Source of the DNA: an uncultured Hyphomicrobiales bacterium
Lineage (GTDB): Bacteria > Pseudomonadota > Alphaproteobacteria > Rhizobiales > Beijerinckiaceae
Length of the DNA: 44,639 bases
Direction: 5' to 3'
NCBI GenBank assembly: GCA_903931945.1
Contig: CAIZEI010000077.1
Span: forward strand, 1 to 44,639
Shown: positions 7,989-16,761 of the stretch, in pieces
Layout of the letters: every line of letters begins with the position of its first letter
How positions within the stretch are numbered: the first letter of the stretch is position 1
Translations under genes and position numbers: made by a program
Notes under the pieces: model-generated
Told to the model about the DNA's origin: nothing
Databases searched by the model: none
What the model saw: the letters and a program-made list of their open reading frames with translations, nothing else

Positions 7989-9002
7989 TCACCGCACGCC
8001 GAAAAGGTTTTTGAAAACGCCCTCCCATTCCGTTGCGCCATCGATCGCCGCAGGCGCATCCTGCACCTTGATTTCAAAGCCTGCTTTGGCGACGATATCG
8101 GCGCGCGAGGCGACAAAGGATCGCGCGGCCAGAACATCCTGCGCCGGGCCGGTCAGAAAGTCAGCAAACAATTGCGCGGCATTGGGATGCAGCGGTTGAG
8201 TCACAAGACCGACCCCGACCTGGGGCGAGAACGCCGGGCCAATCGAATACCAGTCCACCGGCGCGCCGCTGTCCTTCACCTGCTGGGTTGTGAATTGATA
8301 GACCGTCAGTGCGAACGGAACCTCGCCCGCAATCACCAGATTGGCGAGAAGGGAGTGCCCGCGCCGCACGGAGACGCGGTTTTTCGCAATATCCCGGAAA
8401 ATCGCCAAGCCCTTTTCGCGGCCCATGTTTTCGATCACCGCCTGCAACCAGTCGGAATCGGCGGATTCAATCCCGAGTCTGTCTTTCCATCTGGGATTGG
8501 CGAGGTCTTCCCAGCTTTTGGGAAGTTCTGATTGTCGCAGCAGGTTAATATTGGCGAATTGCACCATGGGCGCAAGATAAAAGCCGATCCATTCGCCATG
8601 CGCGGGAACCGCCTCGGGGATCAGGTTCTGCGACCACGGGGAGCTGAGATGCGCCAGCAGCTTTTCACGATGCATGGTCTCAAGACCGACGCCTGTATTG
8701 ACGAGCGCATCGACCAGTCGCGCGCCGGCGTTGGCCTCCGACATGGCGCGCTGCAAAATATCTTCGGATTTGCCGCGCCAGAGTTTGACGGGGACTCCAT
8801 ACTTCGCCTCAAATGCATCGGTCAGCGCCTTGTTATCTTCAGGCGGCGCTGTGGAGTAGACAACAACCTCGCCTTCGGTCTTTGCCGCTGCGAGCAAGCG
8901 AGCCTCTCGCTGGTCGCGGGTTTCCGCGCCGGGCGTTTGCGCACGGGCGGCGATTGTCGCTGTCAGCGCTAGCGTTAGAGCGGCAAGAAACGGATGTCGC
9001 AT
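7989..9002 (-). CDS. ABC transporter periplasmic binding protein (solute-binding family 1, Fe3+-type fold)
   Basis: 337 residues from ATG 9002, which has GGGAGG 8-13 bp upstream and begins a good signal peptide (RHPFLAALTLALTATIAARAQ). The frame is open to 9131 but lacks support there. The mature protein shows the family-1 pattern: LLAAAKTEGEVVVYSTAP, DAFEAKYGVPVKLWRG, and LGIESADSDWLQAVIENMG. This is the AfuA/FbpA/PotD-like fold, which binds ferric ions, polyamines, thiamine or small organic anions. No ATPase or permease gene is adjacent, so it is an orphan here. The neighbouring MFS gene does not supply an ABC permease. Ligand unknown. Confidence 0.88.
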   Translation of the reverse strand: MRHPFLAALTLALTATIAARAQTPGAETRDQREARLLAAAKTEGEVVVYSTAPPEDNKALTDAFEAKYGVPVKLWRGKSEDILQRAMSEANAGARLVDALVNTGVGLETMHREKLLAHLSSPWSQNLIPEAVPAHGEWIGFYLAPMVQFANINLLRQSELPKSWEDLANPRWKDRLGIESADSDWLQAVIENMGREKGLAIFRDIAKNRVSVRRGHSLLANLVIAGEVPFALTVYQFTTQQVKDSGAPVDWYSIGPAFSPQVGVGLVTQPLHPNAAQLFADFLTGPAQDVLAARSFVASRADIVAKAGFEIKVQDAPAAIDGATEWEGVFKNLFGVR

Positions 9003-9209
9003 GGCAGTCGCCTCCCGATTGATTTTTTTGAGGCTAACACGGAAGTTGAAGTCGTAGAAGGCGCGCCCGCAGCGCATCGCTTTTAAATTATTGCAAACCG
9101 GCGACGTAGCTTGTCCGCCGGTCGCCTTCATCCCCGGTTCATGCGTGTTGTTTCATGATGGCGATACTTGCAGGCCAGACAGACCGCGCAAGGCAATCCG
9201 GAGACGCAC

Positions 9210-9365
9210 ATGTTGAAGAAAATCCTGATCGCGCTGACGATGACATCGGTGATCGCGCTGGCGCCCGCGATGGTTCAGGCTCGCGAATTCCATCATCGTG
9301 ATCATCACCGTCATCAACATCACGAACATCATCGTGATATGCACAAGCGCCACATGCACATGTGA
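9210..9365 (+). CDS. Secreted 51-residue His/Met-rich peptide
   Basis: Begins at ATG 9210 with GGAGA upstream. Residues 1-24 are a textbook Sec signal (LKKILIALTMTSVIALAPAMVQA). The mature tail of 27 residues has 12 His and 3 Met, arranged as HH pairs split by D, E, R or Q, and ends HMHM. Such composition suggests binding of Ni, Cu, Zn or Co in the periplasm; the metal is not readable. It is followed by a hairpin (9378-9405). The gene stands alone between the orphan binding protein and valS. The opposite strand also has an open frame, but only this strand has signal peptide and ribosome site. Confidence 0.7.
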   Translation: MLKKILIALTMTSVIALAPAMVQAREFHHRDHHRHQHHEHHRDMHKRHMHM

Positions 9366-9377
9366 TCGAAGACATGA

Positions 9378-9405
9378 GCTGGCGGCGTTGCCCTGCGTCG
9401 CCAGC
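9378..9405. terminator. Hairpin between His-rich gene and valS 3' end
   Basis: GCTGGCG (9378-9384) and CGCCAGC (9399-9405) form a perfect 7-bp stem, extendable by three pairs including one G-T. On the plus strand it is followed by CCTTTAT. It can serve the plus-strand peptide gene and perhaps valS from the other side. Confidence 0.45.
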
Positions 9406-9408
9406 CCT

Positions 9409-12387
9409 TTATCCTTGCAGCCGCTCCAGGGCGGCTTTCATTTTTTCGATACGGGCGAGCGCTTCGACCTTGCGCTCGCGGTTTTCCTCGATGATGTCTT
9501 CGGGCGCGCGGCGGACGAAATCGGCGTTGCCAAGTTTGGCGTCAACTTTTTTGATCTCGCCTTCGTCTTTGGCGATTTCCTTGTTGAGACGCGCGGCCTC
9601 GGCGGAAATGTCGATCACGCCTTCGAGCGGCAAACAGACAACGCCGCCGCGAATAATCATCTGCGCCGAGCTTTTGGGGGCTGTGGCCGTAAAGGAAACA
9701 TCGGACAGACGCGCGAGGCGCCTGATAGTTTCATCCCACGCCTTGGCGCGCGCAACGACGTCTGGCGGCGCATCGACCAGCACGAGCGGAATTTGTGCGG
9801 AGCCCGGCACGTTCATCTCATTGCGGACAGAACGCGTCTCGTTGACAAGATCGATCACCCAGCCGATTTCGGCCTCCGCCGCAGGGTTTTCCAGCCCTGA
9901 CAAAAGCGGCCAGGGCGCGAGCGCCAGCAATGTCTCGTTTTTTGCGCCGGCGCGCGCGGCAAAATCCTCCCACAATTCCTCGGTCAGGAACGGCATGAAG
10001 GGATGCAGCATTTTCGCGATCTGATCGAGCACGAAGGCCGTCGTGGCGCGTGTTTCGGTCTTTGCCGCGCTGTCTTCGCCCTGCACGATGGATTTGGTGA
10101 GCTCGACATACCAGTCGCAGAAAATGTTCCAGACAAAGCGATAAGCGGCGCCCGCCGCGTCGTTGAAACGATAGGTTTCGATTGCGGCGGTGACGTCGGC
10201 GACGGCCTTCGCCGTCTCGCCGAGAATCCATGTGTTCAGCGTTTCCTGCACCGATCTTGGATCGAAGCCAGCGAGACGGGCGCAACCGTTCATTTCGGCA
10301 AAGCGCGCGGCGTTCCAGAGTTTGGTTGCAAAATTGCGATAGCCCTCGACGCGCGATGTCGCAAGTTTGATATCGCGCCCCTGCGCCGCCATCGCGGCAA
10401 GTGTGAAGCGCAGGGCGTCCGCGCCATACTGGTCGATGAGCTTCAAGGGGTCGATGACATTGCCCTTCGACTTCGACATTTTCGCGCCCTTCTCGTCGCG
10501 GACGAGGGCGTGCATGTAAACGTCGTGGAACGGTATTTCCTTTTGGAAATGCAGCCCCATCATCATCATCCGGGCGACCCAGAAGAAGATGATGTCAAAG
10601 CCCGTGACCAGAACGGACGTTGGGTAGAAGCGCTTGAGTTCGGGCGTGTTGTCGGGCCAGCCGAGGGTGGAGAACGGCCAGAGGGCGGAGGAGAACCATG
10701 TGTCGAGGACGTCTTCGTCGCGCCAGATCACGAATTCAGGATCGAAGATAGAAACGTCCTCTCCGTCACCGAGCACTCGCACTTCTTGCCCACCGTAATA
10801 AGATCGAGCTTGTTCGAGCGCTTCGGCTTCAGTTTCAGCGACGAACGCTGCATAATCCGTCGTTGCGGAAGCAACCGGCGAACTAGGCGTCATTCGAATA
10901 TCTACCGCAATTTGCTGCGACGAGTCTAAGTGCGCCGCCAACATTGGATCTGAGATTCGTTCTGCTTTTCTACCGTACCAAACCGGTATGCGGTGCCCCC
11001 ACCACAATTGCCGCGAGACGCACCAGGGTTGAATATTCTCCAGCCATTCGAAGAACGTCTTCTCCCAATTCTTCGGAATGAATTTTGTTTTGCCCTCGCG
11101 CACTGCGGCGATGGCCGGCTGCGCCAGCGTCTTGGCGTCCACATACCATTGGTCCGTTAGCCAGGGTTCGATGACAACGCCCGAGCGGTCGCCATGCGGC
11201 ACCGTGTGTGTATTTGGCTCGATCCTGACGCAAAAGTCCCTCGCGATCAGGGTTTCGACAATTTTTCCGCGCACGAAAAAGCGGCTCTGTGTGTCGAATG
11301 CAGCAATTGTTTCTTGGAGGCTGGCGTTATCGCCGCCAGCAGAAAAGTCCGCATTCCCCGCGAGCGTAACATTCCCCTCGGCATCCAGAATATTGATCGG
11401 CCTGACGCCTTCGGCCTCATGCCTCTTCCCCACTTCAAAATCATTAAAATCATGCGCGGGAGTAATCTTCACCGCGCCGGTGCCCTTTTCAGGGTCGGCG
11501 TAATCATCGCCGACAATGGGAATGCGCCGCCCCACCAGCGGCAACACCACATGCCTCCCGATCAGATGTTTCAGCTTCTCATTCTGCGGATGCACTGCGA
11601 CGGCGGTATCGCCCAGCATGGTCTCGGGCCGCGTCGTCGCCACCTGAATATAGGTCGAGGGATCGTCGACATTGTAGGCCACGCCCTCCAGCGGATAGTT
11701 GAAATAATACAGGTGCCCGTTGGGATTTTTCGCCAGCACTTTGCCCAGCGCCGCCGCGTCAAACGGCTTTTCATCGCCGCGCGACCATTTGAATGAGCCC
11801 TTGCATTCGATCTGCTCGACCTCGATATCGGAGATCGCGGTGAGCAGTTTCGGGTCCCAGTTCACCAGTCGCTTGGCCTTGTAAATCAGGCCTTCGTTGT
11901 AAAGCTGCACGAACACTTTGACGACCGCCCGCGACAGGCCCTCGTCCATTGTGAAGCGCTCGCGGCTCCAGTCGCAGGAGGCGCCAAGCCGCTTCAACTG
12001 GTTGACGATGATGCCGCCAGACTCGGCCTTCCACTCCCACACTTTTTCAAGAAACTTTTCGCGGCCGAGATCGCGTCGACCCGGCTCCTGCCGCTCCATA
12101 ATCTGGCGTTCCACCACCATCTGCGTGGCGATGCCGGCATGGTCGGTGCCCGGTTGCCACAAAACATCTTTTCCGCGCATCCGCTCAAAGCGGCAGAGAA
12201 TGTCCTGCAAGGTGTTGTTGAGCGCGTGGCCCATATGCAGCGAGCCCGTGACATTGGGCGGCGGGATGACGATGCAATAGGGCGGGGCCTCCGCGCGCTC
12301 CGGCCGTCCGGCTCTAAAAGCCTGTGCCGCCTCCCAGGCCCGCGCGATGCGGGTTTCAACGGCGGCGGGATCGAATGTCTTTTCCAT
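9409..12387 (-). CDS. valS: Valyl-tRNA synthetase
   Basis: Class I aminoacyl-tRNA synthetase of 992 residues that charges tRNA-Val and edits misactivated threonine. The HIGH motif appears as HMGH at 51-54 in PPPNVTGSLHMGH, and KMSKS begins at Lys636 (GAKMSKSKGN). The editing domain follows the usual layout, WWGHRIPVWYG and DVLDTWFSSALWPFSTLGWP are present, and the C-terminal part ends in a coiled-coil-like arm rich in Lys, Glu and Ala. Between WYGRKAE and DVLDTW there is an extra stretch of about 70 residues, encoded by DNA of visibly lower G+C (10741-10980). The start at 12387 matches the family N-terminus (MEKTFDPAAVE). Core gene, transcribed alone. Confidence 0.98.
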   Translation of the reverse strand: MEKTFDPAAVETRIARAWEAAQAFRAGRPERAEAPPYCIVIPPPNVTGSLHMGHALNNTLQDILCRFERMRGKDVLWQPGTDHAGIATQMVVERQIMERQEPGRRDLGREKFLEKVWEWKAESGGIIVNQLKRLGASCDWSRERFTMDEGLSRAVVKVFVQLYNEGLIYKAKRLVNWDPKLLTAISDIEVEQIECKGSFKWSRGDEKPFDAAALGKVLAKNPNGHLYYFNYPLEGVAYNVDDPSTYIQVATTRPETMLGDTAVAVHPQNEKLKHLIGRHVVLPLVGRRIPIVGDDYADPEKGTGAVKITPAHDFNDFEVGKRHEAEGVRPINILDAEGNVTLAGNADFSAGGDNASLQETIAAFDTQSRFFVRGKIVETLIARDFCVRIEPNTHTVPHGDRSGVVIEPWLTDQWYVDAKTLAQPAIAAVREGKTKFIPKNWEKTFFEWLENIQPWCVSRQLWWGHRIPVWYGRKAERISDPMLAAHLDSSQQIAVDIRMTPSSPVASATTDYAAFVAETEAEALEQARSYYGGQEVRVLGDGEDVSIFDPEFVIWRDEDVLDTWFSSALWPFSTLGWPDNTPELKRFYPTSVLVTGFDIIFFWVARMMMMGLHFQKEIPFHDVYMHALVRDEKGAKMSKSKGNVIDPLKLIDQYGADALRFTLAAMAAQGRDIKLATSRVEGYRNFATKLWNAARFAEMNGCARLAGFDPRSVQETLNTWILGETAKAVADVTAAIETYRFNDAAGAAYRFVWNIFCDWYVELTKSIVQGEDSAAKTETRATTAFVLDQIAKMLHPFMPFLTEELWEDFAARAGAKNETLLALAPWPLLSGLENPAAEAEIGWVIDLVNETRSVRNEMNVPGSAQIPLVLVDAPPDVVARAKAWDETIRRLARLSDVSFTATAPKSSAQMIIRGGVVCLPLEGVIDISAEAARLNKEIAKDEGEIKKVDAKLGNADFVRRAPEDIIEENRERKVEALARIEKMKAALERLQG

Positions 12388-12605
12388 TGCAATGCGTAAC
12401 CCGGAAGCGCCGGCGGCGCGATGGGGCGTTAAAAGCGCGGGCCTTGGGGGAAGTCAATGCGGGGCGTCGACGAATAGGCCCATGGCCGGCGGCGCCAACG
12501 CATGGACTCCTCGAAAAGCGCAACCTATAAGACGATCGATCCAACGCGAGCACAACAATGCCGGCTGCCCTTTCCATACCGCCTCAGGCCTCCGCAGCAG
12601 CGGAT

Positions 12606-13274
12606 ATGAACGCCCTTCGCCGCACCATGACCGATTGCCAGCTGCGGACATACGATATTACCGACGCGCAGGTTCTGGGCGCCTTCGAAACCGTGCCGCG
12701 TGAAAAGTTTCTCAATCCGGAACTGGCGCCTTTGGCCTATTCTGACGCTAGCCTGACGGTCAAAGCGGGCGCCGGCAGCCGGGTTTTGCTGACCCCCATG
12801 GTTCTTGCCCGTCTGCTTGCCGCAGGCGCTCTGAAGCCGGGCGATCGCGCGCTCGATATAGGCGGCGGCCTTGGCTATTCGGCGGCGATACTGGGCGCCC
12901 TGACAGGTTCGGTCACAGCCCTCGAAGCCAGGCCGGATTTTGCCGCAGCGGCAAAAACATGTTTGACTTCAGTTGGCTGCGCGAATGTGATGACAGCCGC
13001 CGGGGCGCTTGCCGCCGGCTTTGTCGGCAACGCGCCTTATGATGTCATTCTGTTGAATGGCGCGGTTGAGACCCATTATCAGCTCCTGTTTGATCAACTC
13101 GCTAGCGGCGGCCGACTGCTGGCGATTGTCGCCAGCGGGGGGCAGCGTGGACGGGCGGCCCGGGCGATGCGGTTCGAGAAGACCAGCAGCGGGGTGATTG
13201 GCGAGAAATTTCTCTTCGACGCTTCAGCGGCGCCTCTGGAGGCGTTCCAGCCTGAACCTGCCTTCGTTTTCTGA
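12606..13274 (+). CDS. pcm: Protein-L-isoaspartate O-methyltransferase family protein
   Basis: SAM-dependent methyltransferase of 222 residues in the PCMT family, which repairs isoaspartyl residues in damaged proteins. Motif I is ALDIGGGLGYSAAILGAL (about 96-113), and the post-I acidic residue is in VTALEARPDF. I favour ATG 12606 because NALRRTMTDCQLRTYDITD matches the family N-terminus. An in-frame ATG at 12558 would add 16 low-complexity residues, and neither start has a strong ribosome site. In many Hyphomicrobiales a PCMT gene sits just before a tolC gene, as here (gap about 230 bp). The catalytic motifs are shorter than in E. coli Pcm, so the activity is probable rather than certain. Confidence 0.85.
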   Translation: MNALRRTMTDCQLRTYDITDAQVLGAFETVPREKFLNPELAPLAYSDASLTVKAGAGSRVLLTPMVLARLLAAGALKPGDRALDIGGGLGYSAAILGALTGSVTALEARPDFAAAAKTCLTSVGCANVMTAAGALAAGFVGNAPYDVILLNGAVETHYQLLFDQLASGGRLLAIVASGGQRGRAARAMRFEKTSSGVIGEKFLFDASAAPLEAFQPEPAFVF

Positions 13275-13507
13275 GCGCCCGCCAGGATTTGTGAGCGGCG
13301 TCAGGGGTGTCGCATTTTTGCGGCGCCCCGGATAAAAAACAGGCAGCCGCTCCGGCAATCCGGTTTTCCGGGTTGCGCCGGTTTCCGGGCGGGCTAGGGT
13401 GCGGAGGATTTTGGTCCAAGTTGGGGGCGCCTTGGACTATGGGAGCGAGAATTGCGCCGCGGCGTTTGCACGTCGGGTTGCGTTGGGTGCGTGGGGCGGA
13501 AGTGTTC

Positions 13508-14977
13508 ATGCGGGTTAAAGGGAATTTGTCCGGGTCTGCGATTCGTGCGTTTGACATTGAAACACCGCTTGTTTCGGGGTCGGCGCGGCGCGGCGCGTCA
13601 CGACTGGCGATTTGCGCAGCCTTTCTGGGCGCGATGGGCGGTTTTCAGGCGCGAGCCGAAACCATTGCGGGGGCGCTCGCCAGGGCCTACGGGTACAGCC
13701 CCGATCTGGGTCAGCAGAGAGCGGCGACGCGCGCGCTCGACGAAGGCGTGCCCAAAGCGACGGCCGGATTCCGTCCTACGGTGACCGGAACCGTCACCGG
13801 CGGCGAACTTCGGCTCCTCCAGACCAACCCGCAATTTGGCAGCAAATTAACCTCCCACGAAAATTTTACGGTCTACCCTCGCACGGCCAACCTTGTCGTC
13901 ACGCAGACGCTGTATAACGGCAACCGTGCGATGAATGGCGTGCGCCAGGCTGAATCGACCGTGCTGCAATCGCGCGAGACGCTTCGCTTGTCTGAATTGA
14001 ACATTTTGAACGCCGCCGCCGCGGCATACATGAATGTGTTGCGCGACACCGCCCTGTTGCGGCTCACCGGGAGCAATATCGAGGTGTTGCAGCAGCAGCT
14101 CAAGCAGACAGGCGACCGCTTCAATGTCGGCGAGGTCACGCGAACCGATGTGGCGCAGGCGCAGGCCGCCCTCGCGCTCGGGCAGGCTTCAGCTTTTACA
14201 GCCCGCTCGAATCTCAACAATTCGCTCAGCATCTACCGGCAATTGATCGGGGATCCCCCGCATGATCTGCAGCCCGCTACGGCGGTTGAAAGCCTGTTGC
14301 CAAAAAATCTCGATCAGGCGATTGTCATCGCGTTGCGCGAACACCCATCGGTTCAGGCGGCGCTGCACGCGGTCGATGTCGCGCGGCTCGCTGTGAAAGT
14401 GGCCGAAGGCGCGCTTTATCCAACGTTGAGCCTCACCGGCAACGTCGGCGAAGTTATGGATTCGAGCAACACGCCGAAGAACAATTCGTTCACAGCGTCG
14501 GTTCTCGGCAACCTGTCGATTCCGATCTATGATGGCGGCGTCAACTATTCGACCATCCGGGCGGCCAAGGAAACCATGGGGCAAGCCCAGATGCAGGCGG
14601 ATCTCGCCCGTGAGACTGTGCGCTCCGGCGTTGTCTCGGCCTGGGGCGCCTTTCTCAACACCAAGGCGTCGATCGCCTCGTTTCAGGCCTCGGTTCGCGC
14701 CAACGAGATCGCTCTGGCCGGTATCCGCGAAGAAGCGAAAGTTGGGCAACGCACCACGCTCGATGTGCTGAATGCGCAACAGGCTTTGCTTAATGCGCGC
14801 ACCTCTCTGGTGTCTGCGCAACGCGATCAGGTGGTGAATTCCTATGCGCTGCTGGCGGCGGTCGGTCAGCTCTCGGCGACGAAACTCGGCCTTGCCGTCC
14901 AGACTTACGATCCTACGGTCCATTACGATCAGGTGAAGGGCAAGCTTTGGGGCGTGCGAACGCCCGACGGGCGTTAA
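13508..14977 (+). CDS. tolC: TolC-family outer membrane efflux channel (copy 1)
   Basis: 489 residues from ATG 13508, which has GGAAG upstream and starts just before a signal sequence ending in FQARAE. The frame is open back to 13307, but that extension has no homology-like features, and the shorter form equals its neighbour in length. The TolC fold is shown by its internal duplication: two halves with long amphipathic helices, TQTLYNGNRAMNGVRQAEST, NVGEVTRTDVAQAQAAL, YDGGVNYSTIRAAKE and GQRTTLDVLNAQQALLNAR. It is the trimeric outer-membrane exit duct of type I secretion and RND/MFS efflux pumps. No pump or adaptor gene is nearby. The end KLWGVRTPDGR is shared with copy 2. Confidence 0.93.
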   Translation: MRVKGNLSGSAIRAFDIETPLVSGSARRGASRLAICAAFLGAMGGFQARAETIAGALARAYGYSPDLGQQRAATRALDEGVPKATAGFRPTVTGTVTGGELRLLQTNPQFGSKLTSHENFTVYPRTANLVVTQTLYNGNRAMNGVRQAESTVLQSRETLRLSELNILNAAAAAYMNVLRDTALLRLTGSNIEVLQQQLKQTGDRFNVGEVTRTDVAQAQAALALGQASAFTARSNLNNSLSIYRQLIGDPPHDLQPATAVESLLPKNLDQAIVIALREHPSVQAALHAVDVARLAVKVAEGALYPTLSLTGNVGEVMDSSNTPKNNSFTASVLGNLSIPIYDGGVNYSTIRAAKETMGQAQMQADLARETVRSGVVSAWGAFLNTKASIASFQASVRANEIALAGIREEAKVGQRTTLDVLNAQQALLNARTSLVSAQRDQVVNSYALLAAVGQLSATKLGLAVQTYDPTVHYDQVKGKLWGVRTPDGR

Positions 14978-15084
14978 AGCGCTTTCCAGCGAAGTGGACG
15001 CCGGTTCGCGTTCAGAAAGCGCGTTGAATTGTGAATCTGGAGACAATTTCCTATCCAACTGGATCGGAAATTGCGCTAGCGCTT
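14976..15084. repeat. Dispersed-repeat-like intergenic element (GCGCTTTCC family)
   Basis: It opens with AAAGCGCTTTCCAGCGAAGT, followed by the GGACGCCGGTTCGCG and AGAAAGCGCG blocks. I recognise this pattern as a dispersed intergenic repeat of Hyphomicrobiales genomes (from memory). Its right half is a strong hairpin: CAATTTCC (15044-15051) with GGAAATTG (15066-15073), plus inner ATCC/GGAT around an AACT loop. It may also end transcription of the first tolC. Confidence 0.55.
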
Positions 15085-15175
15085 CCCGCCATGTCGTCGT
15101 GCGTAGATATTTTGCGTCCCGGCGCCGGGTTTTCCAAAGCTAATTTGGCGAATGCGCCGGAATGAGTTGCGCATG

Positions 15176-15197
15176 CGATCATTCGATATCATGATCG
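15176..15197. promoter_or_regulatory. Inverted repeat upstream of second tolC
   Basis: CGATCAT (15176-15182) and ATGATCG (15191-15197), perfect 7-bp arms with an 8-bp spacer, about 100 bp before the tolC copy 2 start. Its size fits a dimeric repressor site; no regulator gene is adjacent. Confidence 0.35.
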
Positions 15198-15212
15198 ATT
15201 TGCAAAGTTAAT

Positions 15213-15230
15213 CCATGTGTTCCCACATGG
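15213..15230. promoter_or_regulatory. Inverted repeat in second tolC leader
   Basis: CCATGTG (15213-15219) and CACATGG (15224-15230), perfect arms with a 4-bp loop. It could be an operator or an RNA hairpin in the leader of tolC copy 2. Confidence 0.35.
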
Positions 15231-15294
15231 CTATCCCTGCATGGTTTCTGCGTCTGGACGGGCTATGGCCGTTCCGACCGATTGAGGACCGGAA

Positions 15295-16761
15295 ATGCGT
15301 AATTGTGGCGTCGGTGCGTACACGATAACGGGTGAGGCTGCTCGCTGTTCGAAGACGCCTTCAGTGTGGCGTCTCGGGGCGGCGTTCATCGCGTGTCTTG
15401 TGTTTCAGGCGTCGGCGACGCACGCCGAAACCATGTTTGGCGCTTTGGCCAAGGCCTACACGTTCAGCGCCGATATCGGGCAGCAGCGCGCGGCTGGACG
15501 CGCCGCCGACGAAGGCGTGCCGAAGGCTGCGGCGGCTCTGCGACCGACCGTCTCGGCCGTAGCAACCACCGGGATTTTCAACAATCGGCTCCAGAACCCT
15601 GGCTCGGCCCTGACGCCGAACCTCACCATTCCGCCGTATGTCATCAAGAACCAGACTTATCCGCGCACGTTGGGCCTGACCGTCACGCAGACGCTCTACA
15701 ATGGCAACCGCGCGATCAATTCGGTGCGGCAGGCTGAATCGACAGCGCTGGCCAGCCGCGAACAGACGCGCCTGACGGAAATCATGGTTCTTGAGGCGGC
15801 CGCGACCGCCTATATGAATGTGCTTCAGACATCCGCGCTGTTGTCGCTCAACCAGAACAATCGGGCCGTTCTGAAGGAGCAATTGCATCAGAACGAGGAG
15901 CGGTTCCGTTTTGGCGAAATCACGCGCACGGATGTCGCGCAATCCCAGGCGGCGCTGGCGCAGGGCGAGGCGGGCGTTTCAACGGCGGAAGGCAATTTGC
16001 AGGCCGCGCTTGCGGTCTATCGGCAGTTGATCGGCGAGCCGCCGAAAAATCTCTCGCCGGCCCAACCGATCGACCGCATGATCCCGGAAAGCGTGGACGA
16101 GGCGGTCGCCGCTTCGCAACGCGAACATCCTGTGATTCAGGCCGCGCTTCACGCCGCCGATGCGGCTGAACTTAATGTCAAAGTGCAGGAAGGCGCGCTC
16201 TATCCCACCGTGCAGGTGCAGGGCAGTCTGGCGCAGGCGTGGGACGCCTCCTCGACGCCCAAGGAACAGGTTTGGAATTATGGCGCAACCGGCACAATCT
16301 CCATGCCCATTTATGATGGCGGCGGATCCTATTCCAGCATCCGGCAAGCCAAGGAACAATATAGTCAGGCGCGACTTCAGGCCGATCTGCAACGCGAGAC
16401 CGTGCGCTCGGCTGTGGTCGCCGCCTGGGCGGCCTTGCGCAGCACACGCGCCAATATCCGGTCATTCGACGCCCAGATTCGCGCCAACGAAATTGCGCTG
16501 GACGGCGTGCGCCAGGAAGCGAAAGTCGGACAGCGCACCACGCTCGATGTGCTGAATGCGCAACAAACGCTGCTCAATTCGCGGACGAACCTGGTTGGCG
16601 CGCAGCGCGATCAGGTCGTGCAATCCTATAATCTGCTCGCTGCGATGGGCCGCCTGTCCGCCAGGGAACTGGGGCTGAAGACGGCCATCGTCGATCCCGC
16701 CGACCATCTCGATCAGGTCAAATCGAAGATTTGGGGCGTGCGAACGCCGGACGGGAAATAG
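15295..16761 (+). CDS. TolC-family outer membrane efflux channel (copy 2)
   Basis: 488 residues, the tandem paralogue of the preceding gene. Signal peptide with core LGAAFIACLVFQASATHAE. The same landmarks recur in the same order: TQTLYNGNRAINSVRQAEST, FGEITRTDVAQSQAALAQGE, YDGGGSYSSIRQAKEQ, GQRTTLDVLNAQQTLLNSR, and the shared end KIWGVRTPDGK. The N-terminal part differs most, with an insertion around the PGSALTPNLTIPPYVIKNQ segment that copy 1 lacks. Such divergence near the barrel and periplasmic tip could alter partner choice. Start ATG 15295 follows GAGGACCGGAA. Two inverted repeats lie upstream, so it may be controlled separately from copy 1. Confidence 0.92.
   Translation: MRNCGVGAYTITGEAARCSKTPSVWRLGAAFIACLVFQASATHAETMFGALAKAYTFSADIGQQRAAGRAADEGVPKAAAALRPTVSAVATTGIFNNRLQNPGSALTPNLTIPPYVIKNQTYPRTLGLTVTQTLYNGNRAINSVRQAESTALASREQTRLTEIMVLEAAATAYMNVLQTSALLSLNQNNRAVLKEQLHQNEERFRFGEITRTDVAQSQAALAQGEAGVSTAEGNLQAALAVYRQLIGEPPKNLSPAQPIDRMIPESVDEAVAASQREHPVIQAALHAADAAELNVKVQEGALYPTVQVQGSLAQAWDASSTPKEQVWNYGATGTISMPIYDGGGSYSSIRQAKEQYSQARLQADLQRETVRSAVVAAWAALRSTRANIRSFDAQIRANEIALDGVRQEAKVGQRTTLDVLNAQQTLLNSRTNLVGAQRDQVVQSYNLLAAMGRLSARELGLKTAIVDPADHLDQVKSKIWGVRTPDGK

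Larger units (their letters stand above)
14959..15294. other. Gene-less gap between tolC copies, with several foldbacks
   Basis: About 317 bp without a gene. It holds a hairpin over the stop of copy 1 (AACGCCC 14959-14965, GGGCGTT 14969-14975), a dispersed-repeat-like element at 14976-15084, and two perfect inverted repeats close to the second gene (15176-15197 and 15213-15230). No convincing small ORF or RNA gene was seen. Confidence 0.5.

Noticed and set aside
9139-9375. Minus-strand open frames opposite the His-rich peptide
   Set aside because: They mirror the His codons (ATG-rich repeats) and lack a ribosome site, while the plus strand has a signal peptide and a ribosome site.
13307-13507. 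Longer N-terminus for tolC copy 1
   Set aside because: It would place 67 non-conserved residues before the signal peptide; the shorter form matches copy 2 in length.
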